Positions 17,877-27,038 of a stretch of 64,000 nt of DNA are shown here, one piece after another. Under the pieces are notes generated by a model. It was not told where the DNA came from, ran no database searches, and saw only the letters and a list, made by a program, of their open reading frames with translations. Made by a program: the position numbers and the translations under genes. Position 1 is the first letter of the stretch. Every line of letters starts with the position of its first letter. Source of the DNA: Hymenobacter taeanensis (GTDB taxonomy: Bacteria; Bacteroidota; Bacteroidia; Cytophagales; Hymenobacteraceae); contig NZ_CP053538.1 of the NCBI RefSeq assembly GCF_013137895.1, forward strand, positions 1,859,501-1,923,500, read 5' to 3'.

Positions 17877-17884
17877 TAGCTTTG
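17877..17884 (+). promoter_or_regulatory. -7 promoter box for the MuiA-like gene
   Basis: TAGCTTTG, matching TAnnTTTG, 28 bases before the ATG at 17912. Confidence 0.5.
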
Positions 17885-17911
17885 AAGCTGATCTATTCAG
17901 AGAAATTCAGA

Positions 17912-19471
17912 ATGAAAGCACAGTTATTAGGATTGGTATTATTTACTTTTTTAGGTAATAAAGTATTTGCTCAAGCTCCGGTGTTCACCACTACCCGGCC
18001 ACCACTCACGGCCGTAACAGTTTACCTGAATGGGGCCGCTTTAGAGCATCAGACTCGTGTAGCACTGCCTGCGGGAACTAGCAAGCTAGTAGTAGAAAAC
18101 CTATCTACTAAGATCAAACAAGAGACGCTTGAGGTACAGCTGGGTGATGCAGCTGAGCTAGTAGCTATTAGTGATAATGACGGATTGCCAGCCGTAGTTG
18201 GCATCCGAACGGCAGCCGATAGCCTTGCACGTGCGGAAACGGGCCTCCAGAAAGTGGAGGCAGAGTTAAAGGGATTAGAGGAAGAGAAGGCTTTCTTACA
18301 AGCAAACCGGATAGTGGCCGCGGGTACTCAGGCTAATTGGAGTGCCGAGGTGCAGAAAGGAGCTACGCTCATGCGCACCCGTCTTGCAGCCATTCATCTA
18401 GAAACGACTCAACTCCTAGCGCAACAAACGCAGTTGCAAGGGCAGGTAAAAGAACTGCGTCCGCGAGCGGCAGGTACAATTTCGGATGGCCGGATTGTGC
18501 TGCTGGTGCGGGCAGGGCGAGCCGTAACGGTGCCTCTAACGCTGCGCTATTATGTAAATACCCGTTTCCCGTGGCAGCCACGGCTAGATATCAGAGCTAA
18601 CGATAGCGGCCGGGAAATACAGTTTATTTCCAATGGTATTCTGCGTAACCAGTCAGGTTTAGCCTGGCAGGCAGTACGTGTTACAATTGCCAGGCAAGCG
18701 CTGGCGGATGATGTAACTCGCCCGGCGCTAGAGCCCTGGCAGTTAGATTTTAACGGTGGCGACCATATTGGGGAAGGTAGAATTGACCAGTTTGTGGTGA
18801 AGGGAACCGCCAAAGGCAGCCCCGCTGAAGTTTCTCAGGGTACCCGGTATGAGGTTCCGGAGCCTATAACGCTGGCAGTAGGAGGCCGCCGAGAAATAGT
18901 CCTGCCCGCTTTGCGCCTGAGTGCCCGGCCAGAATACTTAGCGGTGCCGAAGGTGTCAGAGGAAGTAGTGTTACAAGCCAAAGTAACGGGCTGGGAGGGA
19001 TTACATCTACCCGAAGAAGCGGACGTATATCACCAGGGGGGGTATGTAGGCACTACTGAGTTGAACAGCCGGGCCTACAACGATTCATTGGAAGTAGCTC
19101 TAGGCCATGATGATCTGCTGGTAGTTGGCCGAACTAAGCTGGAAGATTTCAGCGGGAAAGCAGGCCTTAGTGGTAAACGTCGCGTCCGCCTGACCTATGA
19201 GCTCAACGTCCGCAACCGCCACCCTGAAACAGTACGGCTGCGCCTGGTAGATCAGGTGCCTGTTTCAAGCGAGAAGGAAATTGAAGTAAAAGTCTTGGAA
19301 ATTAGCGGAGCACAGCTTGATGAACGCACCGGTAAGCTCACCTGGATTTTGCCGCTTGCAGCGGGAGCCAGCCAACGTCTGCGGTTTAGCTTTCAGGTAG
19401 ACTACCCGCAGGATAAAGAGGTGGAAATTATTCAGCACCGCCAGACCATAAAATCACCGAAGTTTCGGTAG
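17912..19471 (+). CDS. MuiA-like secreted protein (DUF4140/DUF4139)
   Basis: 519 residues from the ATG at 17912, which gives a clean signal peptide MKAQLLGLVLFTFLGNKVFAQ; the longer frame from 17792 runs through a terminator. N-terminal DUF4140 (about 35-130, beginning VTVYLNGAALEHQTRVALP), a coiled-coil segment (about 135-215), then the DUF4139 beta-rich body ending RLRFSFQVDYP. The family includes the mucoidy inhibitor MuiA; biochemical role unknown. The first 60 bases of the gene are AT-rich compared with neighbours (19 of 60 G/C in the line at 17881). Its stop lies 8 bases from that of the convergent mscS gene. Confidence 0.85.
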   Translation: MKAQLLGLVLFTFLGNKVFAQAPVFTTTRPPLTAVTVYLNGAALEHQTRVALPAGTSKLVVENLSTKIKQETLEVQLGDAAELVAISDNDGLPAVVGIRTAADSLARAETGLQKVEAELKGLEEEKAFLQANRIVAAGTQANWSAEVQKGATLMRTRLAAIHLETTQLLAQQTQLQGQVKELRPRAAGTISDGRIVLLVRAGRAVTVPLTLRYYVNTRFPWQPRLDIRANDSGREIQFISNGILRNQSGLAWQAVRVTIARQALADDVTRPALEPWQLDFNGGDHIGEGRIDQFVVKGTAKGSPAEVSQGTRYEVPEPITLAVGGRREIVLPALRLSARPEYLAVPKVSEEVVLQAKVTGWEGLHLPEEADVYHQGGYVGTTELNSRAYNDSLEVALGHDDLLVVGRTKLEDFSGKAGLSGKRRVRLTYELNVRNRHPETVRLRLVDQVPVSSEKEIEVKVLEISGAQLDERTGKLTWILPLAAGASQRLRFSFQVDYPQDKEVEIIQHRQTIKSPKFR

Positions 19472-19479
19472 AAACTGGC

Positions 19480-20637
19480 CTACAGCACGGGCGTAGTAAC
19501 GCTGTTGAGGCTATCAAACCGGCCGCCAGTGCTAAGCTGCACTACAGTGTTGTTGATGCTGGCAAAAGTGCCACCGGCGTGTTCTACAGCCTCCACTAAG
19601 CAGTAGTTCAACTCCTCCTTCACCTGCAGGTATTCGTCGTAGCTAGTGGTTTCCACGAAATACTGCACGGTTACTTCCTTCGCGGCCGGGGTGAGGGCCG
19701 AAAACTGCATCTGTACCTCCGCTGTCACTAGTGGGTGCTCCTGCAGCAGGCGTTTGCCTTCCTTCACAATGTGGTGCAGCTGCTGACTGGTGGTAGTATG
19801 GCTCAGGGCCAGCGTAAAGCTTACGCGTCGGGCAGTACGCAGGGAGAGGTTATTCAGGGGCTTGTCAATCATCGCCTTATTGGGCACCGTCACATAGCTC
19901 TTCTCTGCGGTGCGTAGGCGGGTGCTCCGGAAGCCTACTTTCTCAACCGTGCCCGTTACGGCGCCAACTTCTACTAGGTCGCCCACGGCGAAGGGCCGGT
20001 CGAGGAAGATAGTGAAGGAGGCAATCAGGTTTTCCAGGCTTTCTTTAGCGGCAAATGCCACCGCCAAGCCTCCAATACCCAGGCCCCCGATAAGCGCGGT
20101 TACATTAACGCCAAACACTCGGCTCAGGAGCACCAGAAACGCCATAGTAAGTACCAGAACTTTCAACAAGTCCTTGGCGAAGGGAATCAATTGATTGTTA
20201 AGGCGAGAGGCATTGGTTTCGGCGCGGCGCTGAAACACCATCACCATAAAATCTACCAGCCGTAAGGCTATCCAGGCCATGCCCGTGATAAGGCCAACTT
20301 GATAGAGGCGAAACAGCGCCACCTTCGGCCAGGGCTCGTGGCGCGTAAGCTCAGAGCTGCGCACCGGGTAGTCAAGCACCTGAAAGGCAAGGTATATCGT
20401 CACGAAAAAGACGACGATAGACACCGGCCGAATAAGCAGCTCCTGAAATTGGGCCTCAGTTACACCCTCCGTCCGTTTACGAATAAAACGGAACACCAGC
20501 TTCGATAACAGCCGCGAAAGCAGCGTTTTAAAGACGTAACCAAACAGGAGAATACCGGCGCACGTCAGGTAGGCCCCAACATTGTTGCCGAGAAAGCGCA
20601 GATTCAGAAATTCCTGAAGATTCATGGGTAAGGGCAT
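19480..20637 (-). CDS. MscS-family mechanosensitive channel
   Basis: 385 residues (start at 20637, or the ATG at 20625). Four or so N-terminal membrane segments precede the pore helix region GVNVTALIGGLGIGGLAVAF and AAKESLENLIASF. The following beta domain has IFLDRPFAVGDLVEVG and TGTVEKVGFRSTRLRT, classic for MscS, and a C-terminal cytoplasmic vestibule. It opens under membrane tension to release solutes in osmotic downshock. It looks closer to the YbdG/YnaI type than to E. coli MscS, judging from the extra N-terminal helices. Confidence 0.92.
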   Translation of the reverse strand: MPLPMNLQEFLNLRFLGNNVGAYLTCAGILLFGYVFKTLLSRLLSKLVFRFIRKRTEGVTEAQFQELLIRPVSIVVFFVTIYLAFQVLDYPVRSSELTRHEPWPKVALFRLYQVGLITGMAWIALRLVDFMVMVFQRRAETNASRLNNQLIPFAKDLLKVLVLTMAFLVLLSRVFGVNVTALIGGLGIGGLAVAFAAKESLENLIASFTIFLDRPFAVGDLVEVGAVTGTVEKVGFRSTRLRTAEKSYVTVPNKAMIDKPLNNLSLRTARRVSFTLALSHTTTSQQLHHIVKEGKRLLQEHPLVTAEVQMQFSALTPAAKEVTVQYFVETTSYDEYLQVKEELNYCLVEAVEHAGGTFASINNTVVQLSTGGRFDSLNSVTTPVL

Positions 20638-20740
20638 GAGGCTTGGAGCCTGAGGGCGTAGAGTCTAGGAGCCTAGTTGATGTGTTGCCCACGGGCATAA
20701 TAACTAGCCAAACTCCTAGACTCTAAACCCCAAATTTCAA

Positions 20741-21970
20741 CTACACCAATTGGCGCAACGCCATTTCGAACGACTTCTGCGCGATACCCGTGCGGGAGTC
20801 GCTCTGGTGGCGGGTACGCTCCAGCGCCGAGCGGATGATGCGGGAAGTATCCTGGAAGATGGCCTGGTCGGTGATTTCAGCGTTCGACTCCATCAGATAG
20901 GCAAATACCCGGGCCATGCCGCAGTTGGCAATAAAGTCGGGGATAACGCTGGTATGGTCATCGGCAAACTCGCCGGTGGGGCCAAAGAATATTTCGGGGT
21001 CCTGGAATGGCACGTTGGCGCCGCAGGAAATAACTTCTAGGCCACCTGCCACCAACTCGTCAACCTGACCGCGAGTAACTAAACGGGAAGCTGCGGCCGG
21101 AATGAAAATCTCAGCGCCCGAAGACCACACGCGTTGGTTGATTTCGTCGAAGGAAAGCAGGTTAGCGGCGGTCAGAGCATTGCCTTCGCGGTTGAGGAAC
21201 AGCGCCCGAATTTCTTCCAGCGAGAAGCCCTCTTCTTTGAGCAGGCCACCCGCCCGATCAATAATGCCGGTAATACGGGCACCCTGAGTGGCCAGGTAGT
21301 AGGCTGCCGCGGCTCCCACGTTGCCCCAGCCCTGGATGATGGCCCGCTTGCCCGCTACGGAGCGGCCGCCCCACAGTTCATAGTAGTGGCGCACGGCTTC
21401 GGCCACGCCGTAGCCCGTAATCAGGTCGGCTACGGTGTACTTGCGGCTCAGGTCGGGAGAGAAGGTAGCATCTTCCAGCACTTTCACTACGCCCTGGCGC
21501 AACTGGCCTAGCTTCTGAATCTTCTGAGGTTCAGTAGCGTGGTAGTGCCCATTCACGATTCCCTCCTGCGGATGCCACAGGCCATAATCTTCAGTGATAG
21601 GAATTACGTCGTGAATCTCGTCTACGTTCAGGTCGCCGCCGGTGCCGTAGTAGTTCTTGAGCAGCGGAATAACGGCTCGGTACCAGCGCTCCAGCACGCC
21701 CCGCTTGCGGGGGTCCTGGGGGTCGAAGTTGATACCGGATTTGGCTCCCCCGATGGCCGGGCCCGAAACGGTAAACTTCACCTCCATGGTCTTGGCCAGG
21801 CTTTCTACTTCGCGCTTATCAAGGCCTTTGCGCATGCGCGTACCGCCCCCGGCTGCCCCGCCGCGTAAGGAGTTAATGACAACCCAGCCTTCGGCCTCGG
21901 TTTCAGAATCTTTCCACTCAAAAACGATTTCAGGACGTTTATTTTCAAATTTAGCCAGGAGTTCTTTCAT
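20741..21970 (-). CDS. Glu/Leu/Phe/Val dehydrogenase family protein
   Basis: 409 residues. The dimerisation domain holds GGGTRMRKG and IGGAKSGI, with the catalytic Lys at about 77 and a second conserved Lys at about 65 (MEVKFTVSG). The Rossmann domain holds QGWGNVG. C-terminal SVIPDFIANCGMARVFAYLM is the usual end-domain contact. Length and motifs place it in the glutamate/leucine dehydrogenase superfamily, but it is neither the LeuDH type at 3538 nor the canonical GDH at 39976. This third form is widespread in Cytophagales, and its substrate is not certain. Confidence 0.8.
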   Translation of the reverse strand: MKELLAKFENKRPEIVFEWKDSETEAEGWVVINSLRGGAAGGGTRMRKGLDKREVESLAKTMEVKFTVSGPAIGGAKSGINFDPQDPRKRGVLERWYRAVIPLLKNYYGTGGDLNVDEIHDVIPITEDYGLWHPQEGIVNGHYHATEPQKIQKLGQLRQGVVKVLEDATFSPDLSRKYTVADLITGYGVAEAVRHYYELWGGRSVAGKRAIIQGWGNVGAAAAYYLATQGARITGIIDRAGGLLKEEGFSLEEIRALFLNREGNALTAANLLSFDEINQRVWSSGAEIFIPAAASRLVTRGQVDELVAGGLEVISCGANVPFQDPEIFFGPTGEFADDHTSVIPDFIANCGMARVFAYLMESNAEITDQAIFQDTSRIIRSALERTRHQSDSRTGIAQKSFEMALRQLV

Positions 21971-22003
21971 GCGCTATGCAAGGTGGGGTGGGGAATAATG
22001 CCG

Positions 22004-22011
22004 CAAAGGTA
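22004..22011 (-). promoter_or_regulatory. -7 promoter box for the dehydrogenase at 20741-21970
   Basis: CAAAGGTA on the plus strand reads TACCTTTG on the minus strand, followed by CGG. It lies 34 bases before the start codon. Confidence 0.55.
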
Positions 22012-22139
22012 AGCAGCCCTTCGCAAGCCGGTTCGTCCTTGAGCAATACCAGACCGTACAAAGAGTACGAGGTACAATATTCCTGCATTTGCAAATTATT
22101 TCGGGTGCCAATACGTTGATAAGGAACTTACATGCCCCT

Positions 22140-22161
22140 GAATATCGTATTACCGATATTC
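22140..22161. promoter_or_regulatory. Candidate ArsR-type operator
   Basis: Perfect 8-base arms GAATATCG and CGATATTC around TATTAC, 43 bases before the start of the ArsR-type gene. An AT-rich dyad in this position is what an autoregulating ArsR repressor would bind. No binding data. Confidence 0.5.
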
Positions 22162-22203
22162 CTGAATACCCCTCTCCCGAACAACCACCGTTGTAACTTC
22201 TTT

Positions 22204-22512
22204 ATGAAACCATTGCTTGCCCGCGTAGAATCAAAAAAGGTAGACAAGGCCGCCGCCATGCTGAAAGTGTTGGCTCATCCCAAGCGTTTAGCTATTGTAG
22301 ACCTGCTCGGTAAAGAGGAGAAGATGACCGTTACGGAAATCTATCGTTCCCTCGATTTGCCCCAGGCTATTGCCTCTCAGCACCTCATCACTCTGAAAGA
22401 CCGCGGCATTTTGTCGTCTTTCAAAGTGGGTACTAAAATTTACTACTCCCTCTCCATCCCAAAGCTGCTCGATGTAATCGACTCGCTTGAGGATTGCTGC
22501 GACTCCATGTAA
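22204..22512 (+). CDS. ArsR-family winged-helix regulator
   Basis: 102 residues from the ATG at 22204; the upstream in-frame ATG at 22132 would run through the candidate operator. Winged-helix fold: LKVLAHPKRLAIVDLL (helix 1-2), MTVTEIYRSLDLPQAIASQHL (helix-turn-helix with recognition helix QAIASQHLITL) and a beta wing GILSSFKVGTKIYYSL. It lacks the ELCVC metal site of ArsR/SmtB helix 3. A Cys pair (98-99) stands near the C-terminus and could bind metal or sense redox state. No obvious target gene beside it, so autoregulation through the dyad is the simplest guess. Confidence 0.85.
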   Translation: MKPLLARVESKKVDKAAAMLKVLAHPKRLAIVDLLGKEEKMTVTEIYRSLDLPQAIASQHLITLKDRGILSSFKVGTKIYYSLSIPKLLDVIDSLEDCCDSM

Positions 22513-22567
22513 GGGAGGAGACCTACGCCATGTTATAGGCGTGCGTCTGTGGGTTTTCAGCTAGCCT

Positions 22568-22613
22568 ACACAACAAAGCCCGCCGGATGCTTATCCGGCG
22601 GGCTTTGTTGTGT
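22568..22613. terminator. Long bidirectional terminator hairpin
   Basis: 21-bp perfect stem (22568-22588 with 22593-22613) and 4-base loop GCTT, with A-rich and T-rich flanks, between the convergent ArsR-type gene and hemA. Confidence 0.9.
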
Positions 22614-22654
22614 TTATAGTACGTCTGGCGTTGTGAGGGCGCCGAATGACGGGC

Positions 22655-23926
22655 CTATGCCAGGTCGGGCTGGCGCTCCAGGTCAAAGAGGTCGGTGAGT
22701 ACGTCGATGAGCTGGTCGGCCTCGCCGCGCTTGCAGGCAGCTTTAAGCTGTAGTACCGGCAGCTTGAGTACCTTCTGCATCAACGACTTCGTGATGTCGT
22801 CAACGCGGCGGGCTTCTTCGGGCGTCATCTTCTTCTGGAACCGATCCATTTCCTCGAGACGAATCTGCTCCAGGGCGTTCTTTAGTTTCTGAATGGTAGG
22901 CGACACCATCATCTCCTTGGTCCAGTCTTGCAAACCGGCCAGGCTTTCCTCAATGATAGCCCGCACCTGCGGCACGGCAGCCAGGCGGCGCTCTAGCGCG
23001 GCCGAGGCCTTGCTATGAATGGCGTCGATGTTGTAAACGAGCACGCCCGGTACATTCTCCACATCAGCCTCAATGCTACGGGGCACGGAAAGGTCAATAA
23101 AGAACTTATAATTCAATACATCCAGGCGCTCCACCATTTCAGTGGTGAAGAACGGCTCAGAGCGAGAGATGCTAGAAATGATAACGTCGGCCTCCTTCAT
23201 GCCCGGCACCAAGTTCTCGAAGTCGAGCACCTTCAGGCCGCACTCTTCGGCCAGCGCCTCCGCCTTAGAGCGGGTGCGGTTGCAGATGGTCACGTCGGTG
23301 AAGAGCTTGCTGTCGCCGAGGTGGCGGCAAACGTCGGCGCCAATTTCGCCCAGACCTACTACTAGCACGCGGGGGTTAGCCACATCGCCGGTTAACTCTT
23401 CTACCAGCTCCAGCGCGGCGTATGAGGTAGAGGCAGCCCCATCACGGAATGAGGTTTCCTGCTGTACGCGCTTGTTGGTGAAGAAAACGGTATGCAGCAC
23501 CCGGTGCAGGAACGGCCCCGCCGCATCCTCATCAGCCGACCACTGATAGGCCTGCTTTACCTGGTTGCTAATCTGGAGGTCACCAACAACCTGAGCATCA
23601 AGTCCCATCGCCACCTCAAAGAGGTGGCGCACGGCGCTAGTGTGCTCATCAAGAATATCGAAATAGGGGAAGTACTGGCTGATATCAGCCAATCCCTTGA
23701 GCTCACCCAAGGCCTCAATGATAGTGGGGCTTTGGTCGCGCTCTGCGGAGTAATAAACTTCCGTGCGGTTACAGGTGCTCAGCACAAGCAGGTCGGAGAG
23801 GCCTAGCTCGTGGTGGAGGGTATGCAGGAATCGGCGACAGGCAGCCTCGTCCAATGCAATCAGCTCCCGAATTTCTAGGGGAGCTTTTTTGAAGGAAAGA
23901 CTAACGGCCTTGAATGGTTGGAGCAT
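22655..23926 (-). CDS. hemA: Glutamyl-tRNA reductase
   Basis: 423 residues. The catalytic segment LVLSTCNRTEVYY puts the nucleophilic Cys at 52. It reduces glutamyl-tRNA to glutamate-1-semialdehyde, the first committed step of the C5 heme pathway. The NADPH domain has VVGLGEIGADVCRHL (about 190-204) and the C-terminal helical dimerisation domain ends in a Leu-rich stretch. No hemL or other heme gene is adjacent. Confidence 0.95.
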   Translation of the reverse strand: MLQPFKAVSLSFKKAPLEIRELIALDEAACRRFLHTLHHELGLSDLLVLSTCNRTEVYYSAERDQSPTIIEALGELKGLADISQYFPYFDILDEHTSAVRHLFEVAMGLDAQVVGDLQISNQVKQAYQWSADEDAAGPFLHRVLHTVFFTNKRVQQETSFRDGAASTSYAALELVEELTGDVANPRVLVVGLGEIGADVCRHLGDSKLFTDVTICNRTRSKAEALAEECGLKVLDFENLVPGMKEADVIISSISRSEPFFTTEMVERLDVLNYKFFIDLSVPRSIEADVENVPGVLVYNIDAIHSKASAALERRLAAVPQVRAIIEESLAGLQDWTKEMMVSPTIQKLKNALEQIRLEEMDRFQKKMTPEEARRVDDITKSLMQKVLKLPVLQLKAACKRGEADQLIDVLTDLFDLERQPDLA

Positions 23927-23954
23927 AGCTGGTGCTAGTGCGATAAACGGGAGG

Positions 23955-23962
23955 CAAAAATA
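23955..23962 (-). promoter_or_regulatory. -7 promoter box for hemA
   Basis: CAAAAATA reads TATTTTTG on the minus strand, a TAnnTTTG match 28 bases before the hemA start. Confidence 0.5.
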
Positions 23963-24224
23963 CGCTACAAATCACTAGTGTGAAACAGTTGATACTCAGC
24001 TAGGGTTCGAGGCGGGTACTATTCACGTTGAAAAGGCAGTTTAGACGGTTTAACAGGGTACTTTGACGATCCAAACTGATAAAAATCATTTTGCCAGTTT
24101 GGGAAGTATATCAGAAAAAGGCAAAAAATTAGGCTTCATCATAGATTTCAGCCAGTAAGGCAAGCCGTCCGTATCTTCGTTGCGGACGGTTGCCGTTCTG
24201 ATTCTCTATTCCGCTCTCTCATCT

Positions 24225-25406
24225 GTGCTTCCGATCTACGACCAAAAATCCCGTATTAAGCTCGTCATTGTGGGCGTGGCTCTGCTGATTGGGGCCGCAA
24301 CGGTTATCTACACCAACATTCTGGTGCAGCGCCTTTCTGAGCGGGAGCAAAAGCAGATTGACCTCTACGCCAAAACCCAGCGCTACCTGATTAACACCGA
24401 AGAGGAGTCAAACGTGTCGTTTCTGATGACGGAAATCATTGATGCCAACAACACAATTCCGGTGATTCTGGCCGACGGCGACAACAACATTGTGGATGCG
24501 CATAACGTGAACATTCCGAAGGGGCTAAGCGAGCAGGCTTCCATTGCCTACTTGCACCGGGAGATTGAAACGATGAAGCAGCAGCACCCACCCATCGTGA
24601 TTGAAATAGGAGCGGGTCTTCGTAACTACTTATACTATAAAGAGTCGTCGTTGCTGACCCAGTTGCGGTACTATCCACTCGTACAACTAGCCATCATTGG
24701 TTGCTTGGGAGTTATAGCCTATTTCGCCTTCAGCTACTCGCGGCGTGCAGAGCAGAACCGGGTGTGGGTAGGCCTAGCCAAGGAAACCGCTCATCAGCTG
24801 GGCACCCCACTAAGCAGCCTGATGGCTTGGCAGAGCTACTTGAGTGAGTCGGAGCGCTTCCGGCACGAGCCCATTGTGGAGGAGTTGGGCAAGGACGTAC
24901 GCCGCCTGCAGATTATCACGGAGCGCTTCAGCAACATCGGCTCCGTGCCGGTCCTCAACGACGAGAACATCCTGCGCGTAACCGAAAACGCTATTGCTTA
25001 CCTGCAAAGCCGCGTGTCGAAGAAAGTAGTGTTCGAAATCAAGACTGACCTGCCCCGCGACACGCCCGCCAAGGTCAACATCCCGCTTTATGATTGGGTG
25101 ATTGAAAACATCTGCAAGAACGCCGTAGACGCCATGGACGGCCGGGGCAGCATCACCATTCACCTGCGCCGTCCCGTCCGCAACAAGTCCCAGATTGCCA
25201 TTGATATAACGGACACCGGCAAAGGCATCTCGAAGAGCAAGATGGAAAGTGTATTCTTGCCCGGCTACACTACCAAAAAGCGCGGTTGGGGCCTAGGCCT
25301 AGCGCTAGCCAAACGAATTATTGAGAACTACCACGAAGGCCGCCTCTTTGTGAAGTGGAGCGAGGTAGGCCGCGGCACTACGTTCCGCCTGATTTTGAAT
25401 GGGTAA
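24225..25406 (+). CDS. Sensor histidine kinase
   Basis: 393 residues from the GTG at 24225. A TTG at 24180 is also open but directly abuts a -7-like TATCTTCG (24172-24179) and would precede the transcript start. Two membrane helices (about 12-30 and 150-170) enclose a periplasmic sensor of about 120 residues with no family I recognise. The dimerisation helix has AKETAHQLGTPLSSL with the phospho-acceptor His. The ATPase domain has NICKNAVDAM (N box), DTGKGI (G1), WGLGLALAKRI (G2) and GTTFRL. No response regulator is adjacent, so it is an orphan here. Confidence 0.88.
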   Translation: MLPIYDQKSRIKLVIVGVALLIGAATVIYTNILVQRLSEREQKQIDLYAKTQRYLINTEEESNVSFLMTEIIDANNTIPVILADGDNNIVDAHNVNIPKGLSEQASIAYLHREIETMKQQHPPIVIEIGAGLRNYLYYKESSLLTQLRYYPLVQLAIIGCLGVIAYFAFSYSRRAEQNRVWVGLAKETAHQLGTPLSSLMAWQSYLSESERFRHEPIVEELGKDVRRLQIITERFSNIGSVPVLNDENILRVTENAIAYLQSRVSKKVVFEIKTDLPRDTPAKVNIPLYDWVIENICKNAVDAMDGRGSITIHLRRPVRNKSQIAIDITDTGKGISKSKMESVFLPGYTTKKRGWGLGLALAKRIIENYHEGRLFVKWSEVGRGTTFRLILNG

Positions 25407-25426
25407 AACTTACCTAAAAGTTTTAC
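25403..25426 (+). terminator. Small hairpin at the kinase stop codon
   Basis: 9-bp perfect stem GTAAAACTT/AAGTTTTAC (25403-25411, 25418-25426) overlapping the TAA stop. No T run follows, so it may stabilise the 3' end or terminate weakly. Confidence 0.4.
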
Positions 25427-25457
25427 ATGTGTCTGAAATAGATATTAGCCTATAGCT

Positions 25458-25841
25458 ATGGTATATATAGGAACTGGTGTGTTTGTCGCACTATTTGTTT
25501 GGTTAGCTTATCGGCTGACTTACTTGCAACTACACGGAATTCGAACAGTTGGCACTATTGTCGAGATAATACGCTCTGATTCAGGCGACGGCACGGTATA
25601 TTATCTAATGGTAGCTTTTACCACAATTCAAGGGAAGTCAGTCAGAGCAAAAAGTCTCTACGGCGCTGAAGAAGTTGGCGACTATTTCCGGGTTGGCGAA
25701 AAAGTAGATATTCTGTATTCAGCTAAAAGACCTGAGGTTTTTGCTATTCAAGGATTTGATGTAAGCGGACTGTTTCTATTATTTCTGATGACAGCTTTCG
25801 TTGTAGCCGTGTCTTATTGGGGCTTCATAGAAAAAATATGA
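25458..25841 (+). CDS. DUF3592 membrane protein
   Basis: 127 residues. One helix at the start (about 3-22), a soluble domain with RTVGTIVEIIRSDSGDGTVY and GEKVDILYSAKRPEV, and a second helix (about 102-120): the DUF3592 plan, of unknown function. Base composition is clearly lower in G/C than its neighbours: 27 of 60 in the line at 25501 and 22 of 60 in the line at 25741, against high 50s percent around. It may be a transferred gene. Confidence 0.75.
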   Translation: MVYIGTGVFVALFVWLAYRLTYLQLHGIRTVGTIVEIIRSDSGDGTVYYLMVAFTTIQGKSVRAKSLYGAEEVGDYFRVGEKVDILYSAKRPEVFAIQGFDVSGLFLLFLMTAFVVAVSYWGFIEKI

Positions 25842-25879
25842 ATTATGCTGCCTTCAGTTAAAAGAAGGTAAGGGCCTTC

Positions 25880-26989
25880 TTACTCCTTAGCCGTTACTTC
25901 CTCCGCTGCCTCACGGGCTTTCTTTACCTCTGCGCGGTTGGTGATTTCCACGTAGCTGTTGCCGGTTACTGGTTTGCCGTGGTGGGTGCCCTCTACACGA
26001 CACATACCTTCCCAATAGTGCATTTTGATGCCGGCAAAGAGCTTTAGCGTTAATTCCTGATCAGGAATAAGGGGCGTGATGGTAAGATCGTAGCCCTGGG
26101 CGGGGATGCGCAGGCGCCACTTGCTGGGGTAACGCTGCTTGGAGTGGGGGCTGGTCCAGTAGGCCAGGGGCTCGAGCTCGAAGTCTTTTTGGTCGAGGTG
26201 GGTGTTCTGAGCTTGGGTGCCGTAGTGCGAGCCGCCGCCAATGTTCTGGCCAGTAGCTTTGTTGTAGAGCTGGTAGGCCATAATTTCCTCCCGGGGTTCA
26301 TCGAGCTGAATGCTGAACCAATCCCAACCAATGTCTTTGGTGGTGACGCTGTTGCAGTTCCACTGGCGGTCATACCACAGCTCTCCTTCTACCTGGCGCT
26401 CTTTGCCGTTGATTTCAATAGTGCCGGTGGCCGTCATGCGCGGGTAGCTGTAGTAGCCGGCCTGCGCCACGGGGCCGTACTTCTCGTAGCCCGTGCCACC
26501 ATGCAAGAGCACCGGTTTAGCAGGTGTGGTAGTAAGGTTGATGGCGTGACCTTTGTGCGCGGCCATGCGAGCCTGCAGATGGTAGCTACCCTCCTGGCCA
26601 GTCAGCGTCCAGCGCTGAGCCTGTTTTTGGGTGGCTAGGTTGATAGGCAGGCTTTCGGGCAGGAGCTGAGGTAGGCGCTCTACTTTATAGTCATAGCGAA
26701 ATTCCTGGGTTTTGGGGTCGGAGATGGCGAAGTTGACCATCTGCCAGTCCTTTTTGCCGGTCAGGTTGAAGTGGAAGAACACGTACTCCACCCCGAACAC
26801 CTCGCCGGTAACTTTATCGCGCAGGTGGCCGGTGAAGTACCACCACTCCAGGGAGTTTTGCTTGTGCACGGCTTCCTCCAGGGGCAGTTGAGCCCGCTCG
26901 TTGAAGACGTCGTACTTATTGGTAGGCTTGAGGGCGCAGCCGGCGGCTGCAAACAGCAGAATCAGAAAGGCCAGAATACTATGCTTCAT
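25880..26989 (-). CDS. CrtC/AttH-like lipocalin-fold lipoprotein
   Basis: 369 residues. Lipoprotein signal with the acylated Cys at 18 (LFAAAGC). The body is the CrtC-N plus C-terminal lipocalin-like repeat: SLEWWYFTGHL near 46-56, GYYSYPRM, ELWYDRQWN and DIGWDWFSIQLD. Relatives include carotenoid 1,2-hydratase and AttH. A membrane-anchored lipoprotein form is more likely to bind or modify a lipid in the envelope than to act in carotenoid synthesis; no carotenoid gene is nearby. It converges with the DUF3592 gene. Confidence 0.8.
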   Translation of the reverse strand: MKHSILAFLILLFAAAGCALKPTNKYDVFNERAQLPLEEAVHKQNSLEWWYFTGHLRDKVTGEVFGVEYVFFHFNLTGKKDWQMVNFAISDPKTQEFRYDYKVERLPQLLPESLPINLATQKQAQRWTLTGQEGSYHLQARMAAHKGHAINLTTTPAKPVLLHGGTGYEKYGPVAQAGYYSYPRMTATGTIEINGKERQVEGELWYDRQWNCNSVTTKDIGWDWFSIQLDEPREEIMAYQLYNKATGQNIGGGSHYGTQAQNTHLDQKDFELEPLAYWTSPHSKQRYPSKWRLRIPAQGYDLTITPLIPDQELTLKLFAGIKMHYWEGMCRVEGTHHGKPVTGNSYVEITNRAEVKKAREAAEEVTAKE

Positions 26990-27038
26990 ACCCCGGAATA
27001 AGGCTTTTCTAGGGCAAAAGGTTTGCTAGGCCACTAGC

